The notes: generated from the letters alone by a model not told the origin. A stretch of DNA of 64,000 bases from HIMB11 sp965657135 (GCA_965657135.1 CBFHNF010000011.1:21341-85340), one strand, 5' to 3'. Shown: positions 1 to 9,894, counted from the stretch's first letter. Translations and numbers: made by a program.

Positions 1-749
1 AACTCGATTATATTTTGACCTGCGTTTCCAACGTTTACGCGCAATTCGGTATCTTGGCCAATGGGAACTGAAAACTCGATGACACGCCCTGATCCAACCC
101 GCGCATAAACACGCGTGCGTTGATCAGTCTCATCTGACGCAATACCCATGTCATCAACGCGCAACACCATCGGGACACTTTCGCCAATGATGCCAAAAGC
201 GGGAGCATTCAACACGCTCAGCTTTCGGTCAAAGGTGTCTTTTTCACCAATCACAAAATGATGTACAGGTACATTTATCGCCAGATCCTCAACATTCTCG
301 TGTACCTGACCATCAGATATTATGAAGATGCCACTCAACCGATTTGCAGGAATATCCGCCAAAGCACGACGCATCGCTGATATAATTAAGGTGCCTGCGT
401 TGTTGTCGGCATCTTGAACTCGCACGATTTCAAGATCGCGGTTCTGGTTTTCAATGCGATTTCGCAAATTCTCGAGTGTATCAATTGTTTGCGTCCTGCG
501 TTCAGCCAGATCATGTGAGCGTGTTTCATCAACCACTATCAGTACAATGTCATTTAGGTTTTGCCTGTCTTCAATCCGCACGCTTGGGTTCGCAAGCGCG
601 ATTAAAACAAACGCGGCCGCCAGAAAACGAAACGGCCAGCCTCGCAACCCTAAATATCGTGCAAAAGCAACCGCACACAGTGAGGCCAGCCCTAACAAAA
701 TAAGTAAAGGGAGCGGAACCAAATATGAAAAAACAACTGACTGAATCAT
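1..749 (-). CDS. VWA-like membrane protein, 3' end beyond window (partial)
   Basis: Minus-strand reading frame that opens at the ATG at 749 and runs off the left edge with no stop (249 codons visible). The first ~60 residues hold two hydrophobic segments (starting MIQSVVFSYLVPLPLLILLG). A soluble part follows with a von Willebrand A-like pattern: a strand ending IVLIVVDETRS, then LSGIFIISDGQVHEN. The start overlaps the stop of the DUF4159 gene by 4 bp (ATGA), so translation is probably coupled. It is the fourth gene of a MoxR/DUF58/BatA-like operon, a set often linked to assembly or maturation of envelope-associated complexes; the exact role here is unknown. No catalytic residues were recognised. 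Confidence 0.75.
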   Translation of the reverse strand, partial: MIQSVVFSYLVPLPLLILLGLASLCAVAFARYLGLRGWPFRFLAAAFVLIALANPSVRIEDRQNLNDIVLIVVDETRSHDLAERRTQTIDTLENLRNRIENQNRDLEIVRVQDADNNAGTLIISAMRRALADIPANRLSGIFIISDGQVHENVEDLAINVPVHHFVIGEKDTFDRKLSVLNAPAFGIIGESVPMVLRVDDMGIASDETDQRTRVYARVGSGRVIEFSVPIGQDTELRVNVGNAGQNIIE

Positions 750-3415
750 TGCCCTAACCGATCTAGCAACGTGGGGACGTGAACCTGATCTGACTTATAA
801 TTTCCAGTCAATACATGCATGACCAGGTTTATTCCAAAACGGATCGCCATTTCGCGCTGGTGTTCTCCAGCGCGCCCACGCCCAACGGGATAAAGAGGAT
901 CACCCTGCTGATTAATCGCCCAAGCCGCCGCCCAATCATTTGATCCGATGATCACTGGGGTAACGCCATCATTTAATCGTCTAAATGGCAACGCAGGATC
1001 CAACTGTTCCTTATTGATGGCCGCCTCAACCCAAACTTCGCCATCAACATGGCGACCGGGTGCATCTTGAATCAAATAGAACGTACGATTGATAACATGA
1101 TCATTTGGCAGGGGATCTAGCGGAGGGATATCTAATTGGCGCAAGAGATCGCGCAAGTTACCTTGCGCTGTGCCAAGGCCAGCATCCCGACTATCAAAGA
1201 CAATCACACCGCCCTGCTGCATGTAACGATTAACACGCTCGATGGCCTGAGGTGTAAGCGATAGCGCCTGTTCGGAAATTGGCCAATATAGAAACGGATA
1301 GAATGCAAGTTCATCAAACTCCACGTTCACGCCAACAGGCGTACTTGGTTCAACACTTGTTCGGAAAAACAACGCATCCGACAACCCAAACAGACCTGCA
1401 GCTGCCATTTGGTCCACACGTGCATTTCCTGTTAACACGTGTGCAAATGTAATCTCTGACGCGGCAGCATGGTTCGTTTGTGCGATCCCATCACTGGGGA
1501 GCAACCCTGCACACAGGGATAGCATAATCAACAAGCGCCCAGCGACGCGCGCAGATGCAACAACATCGAGAGCTAATAAAATCAATGCAAACACAAACAC
1601 AAAGTGCGCCAAAGGCATGGCATCAGACACTTGATTTCCAACACGCACGGCCAAACCATTAGGCCACTCCATACGCCTGAAATCCCCAACAAGCGTTCCT
1701 AAATTGCGGGCAAATGTAAACTCGTCTGTCTGATAAATGCCACCTGGTAACTCAGCGGCAATTGGAATGGTTCCCAAATCTTGTGAGGTTGTTATAATCG
1801 GTACCTCAGGTTCAACGAGACGGCCAGTGTGATTAATCAATTTTGTGCTTTGCCATATCAATCCGGCTGGTAATTCACCATCATCCAGGACAAGTGCACC
1901 TGAAACCAATCGCTGCGTCATTTCGACAAATAGTTCAGATAACGCGAGATTGGACCACGCGGCATTGGCTGTTATGTGAAAAAATACAACTTTTCCCTCA
2001 CCAAGTGGGGCTTGAGTGACAAGCGGTGTTCCATCTTCTAGTTCAGCAATAACGCGTGAGGATAAAGTCACATCTGGTTCAGCAAGCACCTGCGCCCTTA
2101 CGACAATGTCTTCCGGAACAGACAAACCGAAAAATGGACTATCTTGTTTGAAATCAGCAATGTGTTTTGGCGTGTCCCATGTCATCGCTCCACCAAGTTG
2201 GCGGCCACCCTGACGCAGATCGACTGGAAGCAATTTTGAACCCTTCATATCCTGAGAATAAAGAGCGGTTGTAGGGCCAGCAAATTGGATCAATGTGCCA
2301 CCATCACTGACCCAATCAACCAGATCTTGCTCGTATGCCGAACGCGATGCATCTGTTAGGAAAATTGCAATCGGTTTAGATAACAAAATATCGTCCAATG
2401 ATAGTTCAATAACTTCTGTGGTTTGCTGTAATGCCGTGCGTAAGTAATGAAGGGGTTGGAGCAGTTCAGCAATTTCTTCTGCCGGATTTAACGCAAAGAT
2501 TCCAACCCGAGGGCGTGCAAGATCTCCCGCAGCATGCACAACACTTGCCGCATGATCTTCGCCAATCAATCGAACATCTGTCAGTCGCGCACGTAGCTTA
2601 GATGGCAATTCAACAACAGCATTATCCGTAGTTGGTGAAACCGAAACTCTGGCAAATTCTGTTCGTACTCCGGCTGGTGTCAGCCCAATAAATGCAACCT
2701 CTGGCGGCTGCATGGTTGGATCAGATTTCTGAATACTCGCAACCAGATTGTCTCCATCGCCGATCACCGAAGTCAGCACTGCGATATTACCACTCGGCGT
2801 CCTTATTTCGACATGTCCGCGTTGCTGTAATTCGCTCAAAAATTCCAGACGATCCTGCGCGTAATCCAGCCCGTCCACGAACCAAACGCCATCAAATTTT
2901 TCACGCTCAGACAAAATGATTTTTGCACCTAAACTAAAGCTTGGCAACCACGGCGAAGGGGTCCAAGAGGCCAGTCGTTCGGCATGATATGCTGCAGATT
3001 GCCAGTCAGGTTTATCTGGGTTTGCCAAATCAAGGACAGCGATCAATTTTTGGTCGACCTCAGCAGATTCCAAAAGCGCTTGAATTTGATCTCGATGATG
3101 TTGAGCAAATTTTTGATGGGCAAACCCACCATCAAGAATGATTAGCATGCGATCATTTTCAAAGCGGCTTTCACTATATCGAAGCTCGGGTTTTGCGAGC
3201 GCGATGATGATCGCCGCAAGGGCCAAAATCCGCATCAACAAAAGCCACCACGGCGTACGTTCGCTCACTTGATCCTTATCTCGCAATCCAAGCAACAGAT
3301 GCACAGCTGCAAAGGCACGTTTGACTGGACTGGGTGGGACAGCGCGCAACAGCAACCAAATCATTGGCAAAATAGCCAAAGCCAATAGTATCAGCGGAGA
3401 GGCAAACTGAAGCAT
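746..3415 (-). CDS. BatA-N/DUF4159 domain membrane protein
   Basis: An 889-residue protein. It begins MLQFASPLILLALAILPMIW, the aerotolerance-regulator (BatA) N-terminal membrane anchor, with a second membrane segment near residue 60. A long periplasmic or cytosolic region resembles VWA and glutamine-amidotransferase-like folds. Another hydrophobic pair near residue 640-665 precedes a C-terminal DUF4159 domain (FDELAFYPFLYWPISEQ; GGVIVFDSRDAG). It lies 1 nt after the DUF58 gene and overlaps the following membrane-protein gene by 4 bp, so the four genes form one operon. MoxR-DUF58-BatA-DUF4159 clusters are common in alphaproteobacteria; their substrate is not known. Length and layout look normal. 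Confidence 0.85.
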   Translation of the reverse strand: MLQFASPLILLALAILPMIWLLLRAVPPSPVKRAFAAVHLLLGLRDKDQVSERTPWWLLLMRILALAAIIIALAKPELRYSESRFENDRMLIILDGGFAHQKFAQHHRDQIQALLESAEVDQKLIAVLDLANPDKPDWQSAAYHAERLASWTPSPWLPSFSLGAKIILSEREKFDGVWFVDGLDYAQDRLEFLSELQQRGHVEIRTPSGNIAVLTSVIGDGDNLVASIQKSDPTMQPPEVAFIGLTPAGVRTEFARVSVSPTTDNAVVELPSKLRARLTDVRLIGEDHAASVVHAAGDLARPRVGIFALNPAEEIAELLQPLHYLRTALQQTTEVIELSLDDILLSKPIAIFLTDASRSAYEQDLVDWVSDGGTLIQFAGPTTALYSQDMKGSKLLPVDLRQGGRQLGGAMTWDTPKHIADFKQDSPFFGLSVPEDIVVRAQVLAEPDVTLSSRVIAELEDGTPLVTQAPLGEGKVVFFHITANAAWSNLALSELFVEMTQRLVSGALVLDDGELPAGLIWQSTKLINHTGRLVEPEVPIITTSQDLGTIPIAAELPGGIYQTDEFTFARNLGTLVGDFRRMEWPNGLAVRVGNQVSDAMPLAHFVFVFALILLALDVVASARVAGRLLIMLSLCAGLLPSDGIAQTNHAAASEITFAHVLTGNARVDQMAAAGLFGLSDALFFRTSVEPSTPVGVNVEFDELAFYPFLYWPISEQALSLTPQAIERVNRYMQQGGVIVFDSRDAGLGTAQGNLRDLLRQLDIPPLDPLPNDHVINRTFYLIQDAPGRHVDGEVWVEAAINKEQLDPALPFRRLNDGVTPVIIGSNDWAAAWAINQQGDPLYPVGRGRAGEHQREMAIRFGINLVMHVLTGNYKSDQVHVPTLLDRLGQ

Positions 3416-3416
3416 T

Positions 3417-4280
3417 CTAATGCATCCCCAAGTGTTCGATGATTAAGCCGATGATTTCACGTGGGTCCTGTTCAATTGAAACGTTTAGGTAAATCCAGTC
3501 ATGTGCCGCCGCAATTTCTGCCAAACTTTTTTGATTTTTCGCGAGCTTATCTAGATACTCTAACCTTAATGCACGGGCTTGATTAGATTGAAATTTTATA
3601 GACCCAGATGCGCTTTTGAATTCTACCCTTCCCGAAAACGGAAAGTTAAGCTCGTCTTGTGTCAGCACCTGAACCAAACACCCCGTGATCCCACGCCCCC
3701 CAAATGTTGAAAGATGTTGGGCAAGGCCTTCATGACCTTGAAAATAGCTGGATAAAATTAAGGCTTTGGAGTTTCGGGGAATATCCTGTGCGATAGGCAA
3801 GCGCAAAGGATGATCGCTAGGTTGCAAGAGTGTGTCAGCAATTTCAATCTGTTCTTTGGGGCGATCAACTTGCAAAAATTCACCGCATTCAACACGAACC
3901 TTTTCCGAAATATCACAATACGCATATCCCAATGCCATTGTAATCAGAGCATTAAAATATGCTTTTGATTTCGGATGATCTATAAAATGATCACCATCAC
4001 GATCCACTATAATTGAGAGTGTCTGAGGCGCACTCCATTCGGTTTCGCGTACATAAAGTTCATCTGATTTTGCAGATTGCTTCCAGTTTATACTGCGTGG
4101 GGAATCTAGCCCATTTTCAAATTTTCTAAATTGCCAAAAATCTGATCCAGCGCCGGACGTGCGCCGCCCATGTTCACCCAACCGCAATGATTTGCTAAGC
4201 CGCCGCGCGGCAAGCAATAACACCTCAACTTCGTCACTGTAGCGTTTCGCCTCTGGGAAAAACCCCACATCATTGATCAT
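3417..4280 (-). CDS. DUF58 domain protein
   Basis: A 287-residue protein. It carries the DUF58 signature around residues 48-70, where FWQFRKFENGLDSPRSINWK corresponds to the family's R-x-Y-x-x-G-D-x-x-R-x-I-D-W core. It is followed by an acidic strand, LSIIVDRDGDHF, like a degenerate VWA metal-binding segment. Members normally work with the adjacent MoxR ATPase, perhaps as its client or adaptor. The start ATG at 4280 overlaps the MoxR stop by 4 bp, and the next gene starts 1 nt downstream. No signal peptide is seen. The molecular role is not established for the family. Confidence 0.85.
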   Translation of the reverse strand: MINDVGFFPEAKRYSDEVEVLLLAARRLSKSLRLGEHGRRTSGAGSDFWQFRKFENGLDSPRSINWKQSAKSDELYVRETEWSAPQTLSIIVDRDGDHFIDHPKSKAYFNALITMALGYAYCDISEKVRVECGEFLQVDRPKEQIEIADTLLQPSDHPLRLPIAQDIPRNSKALILSSYFQGHEGLAQHLSTFGGRGITGCLVQVLTQDELNFPFSGRVEFKSASGSIKFQSNQARALRLEYLDKLAKNQKSLAEIAAAHDWIYLNVSIEQDPREIIGLIIEHLGMH

Positions 4281-5281
4281 GCAGCGCGCGCCTGTTTTTC
4301 AATATCAGCAAGAACATTTTTGATAAGCAACTGCGTGTCCATGCCTTGAGCTGATGCTGTATACTTTAAACTCATGCGGTGACCCAACACTGACTTCACA
4401 AGTGCATGCACATCCGCCATGGTTGGGGAAACGCGCCCCTGAATAATAGTGTGCGCCTTCGCCGCCAGCACCAATGCCTGACCCGCGCGCGGACCAGGCC
4501 CCCAAGACACAAATTCCTGTGTCAATGCGTGCGTGTCATCTGTGTTGGGCCGCAGCGCACGCACAAGTTCCAGAATTGTGTTCAGTATATTTTCTCCAAG
4601 CGGGATTTGCCGGATCAAACTTTGTGCGGAAATCAATTCATGCGCATCGAAAATCGACATGGCGCTCGCATCATCTGCGCCAGTTGTTTCCAGTATGATT
4701 TCGCGCTCTGTATCAATATCAGGATAGCCCACTTCGATTGATAACAAAAACCGATCAAGCTGCGCCTCCGGCAGGGGATAAGTGCCCTCTTGTTCGATTG
4801 GGTTTTGGGTTGCCAAAACCACAAACGGTTTAGGCAAGTCATGTGTTTGTCCCGCGATGGTTACTTGGCGTTCTTGCATCGCTTGCAACAGTGCAGATTG
4901 CGTACGCGGGCTTGCGCGATTGATTTCATCTGCAAGTATCAGGCCTGCAAAAAGAGGACCTTTCTGAAAGCGAAAATTGCGCACACCGTTTGGATCTTCC
5001 TCTAAGATTTCAACACCCAATATATCCGTTGGCATCAAATCTGGTGTGAACTGAATACGAGCATCTCCAATGCCCATGACGGTTGCCACCGTTTCAACCA
5101 ATCGGGTTTTTCCAACTCCTGGCACGCCAACCAAAACCGCATGCCCACCCGCCAGCATCGTGGTCAACACCTGATCTACAACTTGCCCCTGCCCAAAAAA
5201 ACGTGTGTTGATTTGCGCTTTGGACTGGGCCAGTTTAACTTTTAGGCTATTTAACTGATCGGATAGGTGTGTGGACGACAT
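4277..5281 (-). CDS. MoxR family AAA+ ATPase
   Basis: An AAA+ chaperone-like ATPase of the MoxR family, 334 residues from the chosen start. Walker A is GVPGVGKT, Walker B is LILADEINRA, and sensor-1 is the typical ATQNP followed by EQEGTYPLPEAQLDRF. I chose the ATG at 5281 (protein begins MSSTHLSDQ) instead of the longer frame to 5386. It gives the usual family length, has an AGGGA ribosome-binding site (gatttagggattctt), and avoids overlap with the divergent DUF1285 gene at 5346. It is the first gene of the four-gene operon and probably remodels or inserts cofactors into a membrane-bound client through the DUF58 protein. Confidence 0.92.
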   Translation of the reverse strand: MSSTHLSDQLNSLKVKLAQSKAQINTRFFGQGQVVDQVLTTMLAGGHAVLVGVPGVGKTRLVETVATVMGIGDARIQFTPDLMPTDILGVEILEEDPNGVRNFRFQKGPLFAGLILADEINRASPRTQSALLQAMQERQVTIAGQTHDLPKPFVVLATQNPIEQEGTYPLPEAQLDRFLLSIEVGYPDIDTEREIILETTGADDASAMSIFDAHELISAQSLIRQIPLGENILNTILELVRALRPNTDDTHALTQEFVSWGPGPRAGQALVLAAKAHTIIQGRVSPTMADVHALVKSVLGHRMSLKYTASAQGMDTQLLIKNVLADIEKQARAA

Positions 5282-5345
5282 AAGAATCCCTAAATCAAAT
5301 TGTACTAAGTAAGAGCGTAGCGCGATAAAGGAAAATGGCAAAGTC

Positions 5346-5930
5346 ATGACTGGCGAGAATTCACCGATAGCCCGAGCAGACGGCATCGCAGCAGCAGCAA
5401 GGGCAGCAACAACAAAAAAGGGGCCGCCACCCGTTCATTTATGGAATCCTCCGTTTTGTGGGGATTTGGACATGCGCATAGCGCGTGACGGAACATGGTT
5501 TTATTTGGGCACACCGATTGGTCGATTTGAGTTGGTAAAACTTTTCTCCTCTATCTTGCGCAAAGACGGCGACAAATATTTTTTGGTAACCCCTGTCGAA
5601 AAGGTAGGCATTACTGTCGATGACGCCCCATTTGTTGCTATCGATTTTACCGTTTCAGGTGAGGGCACAGAACAAGTTCTAACATTTGAAACACATGTTG
5701 GTGACGCTGTGATAGCGTGTAGAAGAGATCCAATTCGTGTTATACGTGATGCCGATACTGGCGAACCCTCGCCATATGTACACGTACGAGCTGGACTAGA
5801 GGCCCTGATTGATCGAAAAAGTTTTTATCGCTTGGTCGACATTGGATCAATCCACCAAGATTGGTTTGGCGTATGGTCAAACGGTACTTTTTTCCAAATA
5901 ATCCCAGCGCATGAATTGGAAGACGTCTAG
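5346..5930 (+). CDS. DUF1285 domain protein
   Basis: A 194-residue protein. After a low-complexity Ala-rich start it shows DUF1285 features: GDLDMRIARDGTWFYLGTPI, GRFELVKLFSSILRKDGDKY, then FLVTPVEKVGI and a C-terminal FGVWSNGTFF. The family is conserved in proteobacteria without an assigned role. It is divergent from moxR with 64 bp between the chosen starts, and its 3' end overlaps the convergent polA by 4 bp. A purine-rich AAAGG lies at 5328-5332 and serves a four-codon frame (ATG at 5335) whose stop overlaps the DUF1285 ATG as ATGA, so the gene may be translated by coupling. The start is therefore less certain than the gene. Confidence 0.8.
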   Translation: MTGENSPIARADGIAAAARAATTKKGPPPVHLWNPPFCGDLDMRIARDGTWFYLGTPIGRFELVKLFSSILRKDGDKYFLVTPVEKVGITVDDAPFVAIDFTVSGEGTEQVLTFETHVGDAVIACRRDPIRVIRDADTGEPSPYVHVRAGLEALIDRKSFYRLVDIGSIHQDWFGVWSNGTFFQIIPAHELEDV

Positions 5931-8734
5931 TGCGCTTCTGCCCAATGCGCACCCTGTCCCGCGTCAACGATTAAGGGCACGTCAATGTTCAGAACAGGAT
6001 CACATGCTGTTTCCATCACATCCCTGGCGGCTTGGATCAATGCATCAACTGCAGCCTCTTGAACTTCAAAGAGCAATTCATCATGCACCTGTAACAGCAT
6101 TTTCGCGGGTAAATTACCTATCGCATCAGGCATCTTTATCATTGCACGGCGGATAATGTCGGCTGCCGTCCCTTGGATTGGTGCGTTAATCGCAGCACGT
6201 TTTGCAAAACCTGCAGTCGGACCTTTGGCGTTGATTTCTGGTGTGTGAATAACGCGCCCGAACAGTGTTTCAACCCTGTTATTTTCTTTGGCAAATGCCA
6301 CGGTCTCGTCCATGTATTCCTTGATACCTGGGAACCGTTCAAAATATCTATCAATGAACCCTTGGGCTTCGGCACGCGGAATACGCAAGTTACGCGCCAA
6401 ACCAAAGCCTGAAATGCCATAGATTACGCCAAAGTTAATCGCTTTAGCTTGGCGTCGAATATCGGATGTCATTTCATCTAAGGGGACGTCAAACATTTCT
6501 GATGCTGTCATCGCATGGATATCCAATCCATCGCGGAAGGCCTGCTTTAAACTATCTATCCCCGCAACATGTGCCAGAATACGAAGTTCAATCTGACTAT
6601 AGTCAAGGGAAACAAGGACATTGCCACTATCGGCAATGAACGCCTCTCTGATCCTGCGTCCATCCTCTGTTCGAACTGGAATATTTTGTAAATTGGGGTC
6701 GGTTGAGGCCAAACGACCGGTGTTCGCCCCCGCAATAGAATAGGATGTGTGAACGCGCCCCGTTTCAGGATTGATATGGTCTTGCAGCGCATCAGTGTAG
6801 GTTGATTTCAACTTACTTAGCTGACGCCAATCCAGAACACGTTTTGGCAAATCGTGGATCGTTGCCAAGTCTTCTAGAATATCTGCACCCGTCGAATAGG
6901 CACCGTTTTTTCCCTTTTTACCGCCATCATATCCCAGCTTATCAAACATGATCTCACCCAATTGCTTGGGGCTTCCAACATTGAAGGACTCGCCTGCCAT
7001 TTCATGGATTTCAGACTCTAACGCGGCCATTTTCTGTGCAAATGCGTTGGACATCCTTGATAATGTATCACGGTCGACTTTAATGCCCGTCCGTTCCATT
7101 TGTGCAAGAACAGGGATCAAAGGACGCTCTAAGCCCTCATAAACGCGCGTAACTTTTGATGAATGCAGTCGCGGCTTGAATATTTGCCATAATCGTAGCG
7201 TGATATCTGCATCCTCTGCAGCGTATTTTGAGGCTTCATCAATTGGAACACGATCAAATGTGATTGCTGACTTCCCTGTCCCTAACAGGGGTTTGATCGG
7301 GATTGGCGTATGGTTCAAATACCGCTCAGATAGCCCATCCATACCATGATTATGCAAACCACCATGCAGGGCATATGACATCAACATCGTGTCATCAATC
7401 GGTGCAACCTTAATCCCAAGACCTGCAAAAATCTTAGTGTCATATTTCATATTCTGACCAATTTTCAGGATTGATGGATCCTGTAGCATCGGAGTAAGCG
7501 CGTCCAATGCATCGTTGAGTGGCACTTGATTTTCGGCCAATTCAGCGCCGCCAAATAAATCATCCGCTGCATTTTCTTTGTGCGTCAGGGGGATGTAGCA
7601 CGCCTCTCCTGCCTTGACAGAAAGCGAAATCCCGACCAACTCGGCCTGCATTTCATTGAGGGAGGTTGTTTCCGTATCGACAGCAACAAAGCCCACGTCA
7701 TAAATCCGTGCGATCCAATCATTTAACGCGGTCATATCGCGTACACATTCGTAATTTTCAGGATCAAATGCGATGTCAGCCACAGATACAGAGGCTGATT
7801 GCCCTGCTGATTTCGATGTTGCCACATCTATGATCTGAGGCATTTCCTTGCCAAAACGCTCTGCCACACGTTTGGTTAAAGTTCTGAATTCCATGTCCGA
7901 CAAAAACCCAAGCAATTGTTCGGGATCAGGATCGCGGATTTCCAAATCATCAATTGTAAAATCCAATGGTGTATCACAATCCAATTGAACCAGTTGCCTT
8001 GAAAGCCTGATCTGATCTACGTTGTTCAGCAAAGTCTCGCGCCGTTTTGGCTGTTTAATTTCACCAGCCCGTTCTAACAGACTGTCCAAATCACCGTATT
8101 CGTTGATCAAAAGTGCGGCCGTTTTAATGCCAATTCCAGGTGCGCCAGGAACATTGTCAACACTGTCGCCTGCAAGCGCCTGAACATCAACAACACGTTC
8201 CGGATAGACACCAAATTTTGCATGAACGCCGTCCCGGTCGATGCGGTTTTGTTTCATTGCATCAAACATTTCGACACCGCCGCCCACCAACTGCATCAAA
8301 TCTTTGTCTGAACTGATGATGGTGACACGACCGCCCGCTTCACGTGCCTGACATGCAAGCGTCGCAATAATATCGTCGGCCTCGTACCCTTCTATCTCTT
8401 CACAGGCGATATTGAACGCGCGGGTCGCTTCACGTGTTAGTGGCATTTGCGGGCGTAAATCCTCTGGCATTGCGTCACGATTGGCTTTGTACTGATCATA
8501 AAGATCGTTTCGAAATGTATGACTGCCTTTGTCGAAAATAACGGCGATATGTGTCGCCGCATCTGGGCCTGTATTGCCTTCGATATAGCGCTGGAGCATG
8601 TTGCAAAATCCGCTGACCGCACCGATCGGCAAACCATCAGATTTACGCGTTAGCGGCGGCAATGCATGAAATGCACGAAAAATGAATGCTGACCCATCAA
8701 TCAGGTGTAAATGATGACCTTTGCCAAAATTCAT
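5927..8734 (-). CDS. polA: DNA polymerase I
   Basis: Full-length Pol I, 935 residues from the ATG at 8734 (MNFGKGHHLHLIDGSAFIFR), preceded by a GAGGG ribosome-binding site. The longer frame to 8791 lacks support. Domains in order: 5' nuclease (about 1-300), 3'-5' exonuclease with an intact Exo I motif (FVAVDTETTSL), and the polymerase domain. Polymerase motifs are all present: motif A DYSQIELRI, O-helix motif RRQAKAINFGVIYGISGFG, and motif C QVHDELLFEV. It fills gaps and removes RNA primers during replication and excision repair. Monocistronic in appearance; its stop overlaps the convergent DUF1285 gene by 4 bp. Confidence 0.97.
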   Translation of the reverse strand: MNFGKGHHLHLIDGSAFIFRAFHALPPLTRKSDGLPIGAVSGFCNMLQRYIEGNTGPDAATHIAVIFDKGSHTFRNDLYDQYKANRDAMPEDLRPQMPLTREATRAFNIACEEIEGYEADDIIATLACQAREAGGRVTIISSDKDLMQLVGGGVEMFDAMKQNRIDRDGVHAKFGVYPERVVDVQALAGDSVDNVPGAPGIGIKTAALLINEYGDLDSLLERAGEIKQPKRRETLLNNVDQIRLSRQLVQLDCDTPLDFTIDDLEIRDPDPEQLLGFLSDMEFRTLTKRVAERFGKEMPQIIDVATSKSAGQSASVSVADIAFDPENYECVRDMTALNDWIARIYDVGFVAVDTETTSLNEMQAELVGISLSVKAGEACYIPLTHKENAADDLFGGAELAENQVPLNDALDALTPMLQDPSILKIGQNMKYDTKIFAGLGIKVAPIDDTMLMSYALHGGLHNHGMDGLSERYLNHTPIPIKPLLGTGKSAITFDRVPIDEASKYAAEDADITLRLWQIFKPRLHSSKVTRVYEGLERPLIPVLAQMERTGIKVDRDTLSRMSNAFAQKMAALESEIHEMAGESFNVGSPKQLGEIMFDKLGYDGGKKGKNGAYSTGADILEDLATIHDLPKRVLDWRQLSKLKSTYTDALQDHINPETGRVHTSYSIAGANTGRLASTDPNLQNIPVRTEDGRRIREAFIADSGNVLVSLDYSQIELRILAHVAGIDSLKQAFRDGLDIHAMTASEMFDVPLDEMTSDIRRQAKAINFGVIYGISGFGLARNLRIPRAEAQGFIDRYFERFPGIKEYMDETVAFAKENNRVETLFGRVIHTPEINAKGPTAGFAKRAAINAPIQGTAADIIRRAMIKMPDAIGNLPAKMLLQVHDELLFEVQEAAVDALIQAARDVMETACDPVLNIDVPLIVDAGQGAHWAEAH

Positions 8735-8810
8735 GATTGTACCCTCGCTTAAGTTTGTCGAAAGGTACACAACGCCATTGATAATGACCACACCCTAAAA
8801 GGAGTTCACG

Positions 8811-9122
8811 CTAAGAACAAATATCAAATTTATTGCCCAGTGCATCTTCTTGCACACTGGCTGTTTCAAAAATACACGAGATAAAAATCATGCTCTCTAA
8901 TTTTGTATGCGCAATAAGCTGAGAAATTGCGTTCCCCCCACCCATATGGGGTGTACTGCCATTTTGGGTCACAAATAACACCGCATAAGTATTTTCGGTA
9001 TCGACATTAAATGCACTGTAGGCCGCGATAGCAAGTGCGATGACACCAGCCGTCAACACCACCCATTCAACTGTGACCGCGCCATTTTCGTCCCAACAAA
9101 AAAGTAACAACTTGTTCAACAT
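8811..9122 (-). CDS. Flp/TadE-like short pilin-type protein
   Basis: A 103-residue protein from the ATG at 9122, preceded by GGAGCGG. The N-terminal part, FCWDENGAVTVEWVVLTAGV, matches the short pilin-like proteins common in Rhodobacteraceae: an acidic stretch, a G-A-V-T-V-E-W motif, then one hydrophobic helix to about residue 35. The rest is polar and poorly conserved and ends with two cysteines that could form a disulfide. It sits alone between polA and the zinc-finger gene rather than in a tad cluster. The role is unknown; similarity to Flp pilins covers only the N-terminal helix. Confidence 0.65.
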   Translation of the reverse strand: MLNKLLLFCWDENGAVTVEWVVLTAGVIALAIAAYSAFNVDTENTYAVLFVTQNGSTPHMGGGNAISQLIAHTKLESMIFISCIFETASVQEDALGNKFDICS

Positions 9123-9251
9123 AACACCGCTCCGCAATGATACATGAAACGGACTGTATCCCTCGATTTAGGACAAAATTCGGCAGCAAATTGTCAAAAC
9201 CGCCGTATTTACGCATTATTATTGCTAGTTATCTTTAGTTAGATATCGCCT

Positions 9252-9440
9252 TCAAGATTGTTGAGCGCTGTCTTGATGATCTTTGTGAAGCAATTTGCAA
9301 TCACAATATGGGCATTCCACCCAACCGTGTTCATTCGGAATTTGCAGCCAAACACGCGGATGACCTAAAGCGCCTTCACCACCGTCACACGATACACGAT
9401 AACTCTCAACAATTTTTGTTTCTGGTGCACTCGTTGTCAT
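9252..9440 (-). CDS. zinc-finger (zf-CHCC) protein
   Basis: A 62-residue protein starting at MTTSAPETKIVESY (ATG 9440; the upstream frame to 9482 is not needed). It shows the zf-CHCC layout: VSCDGG, then LGHPRVWLQI, then VECPYCDCKL, giving C-x(8)-H-x(n)-C-x2-C ligands. The family is related to the zinc-binding NDUFS6 subunit of mitochondrial complex I, and short bacterial versions are often encoded near HIT-family genes in alphaproteobacteria. Here it follows the HIT gene on the same strand with a gap of about 60 bp. A specific function is not known. Confidence 0.8.
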   Translation of the reverse strand: MTTSAPETKIVESYRVSCDGGEGALGHPRVWLQIPNEHGWVECPYCDCKLLHKDHQDSAQQS

Positions 9441-9502
9441 GTCGAACTTCCTTTTGCGATGGCCAGCCTGTATATGCGACACTTTGGATTTTCTGGCAAG
9501 AC

Positions 9503-9886
9503 CTAGCTGCCCTTGGGAATCATGCGGCCAAGCACACGACCACTCAATATGTGGATATGTAAATGCGGAACTTCTTGGACACCGGCATCGCCCGTGTTCG
9601 CAATCGCACGATATCCCATTCCATCATGAGACGGTTGTATACCCAGCTTTTCACACACTTGACCGATGGCACGCGTAAAACCGACTATTTCCTCATCGCT
9701 CGCCGCATTCGCAAAATGATCATAGTTTACGTATGGCCCTTTCGGAATGACCAAAATATGGATTGGGGCCTGGGGCGCAATGTCTTCAAATGCCAAGGCA
9801 TATTCGGTTTCCAAAAATGTTTTATTGGGAATTTCACCCCGCAAAATTTTTGCAAATATATTCTGGTCGTCGTAAGTATAGCTCAT
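9503..9886 (-). CDS. HIT family hydrolase
   Basis: A 127-residue histidine-triad protein from the ATG at 9886 (MSYTYDDQNIFAKIL), with a GAGGATC ribosome-binding site 5-10 nt upstream. The triad HLHIHIL lies near the C-terminus and carries the nucleotidyl-accepting histidine. FAKILRGEIPNKTFLETEYALAF is the usual HINT-type N-terminus (broken here as FAKILRGEIPNK plus TFLETEYALAF). Such proteins hydrolyse adenosine 5'-phosphoramidate-type bonds. The gene is followed by the zinc-finger gene and is preceded, with an 8-nt gap, by a questionable short gene at 9895-10113. Confidence 0.92.
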   Translation of the reverse strand: MSYTYDDQNIFAKILRGEIPNKTFLETEYALAFEDIAPQAPIHILVIPKGPYVNYDHFANAASDEEIVGFTRAIGQVCEKLGIQPSHDGMGYRAIANTGDAGVQEVPHLHIHILSGRVLGRMIPKGS

Positions 9887-9894
9887 TTCGATCC

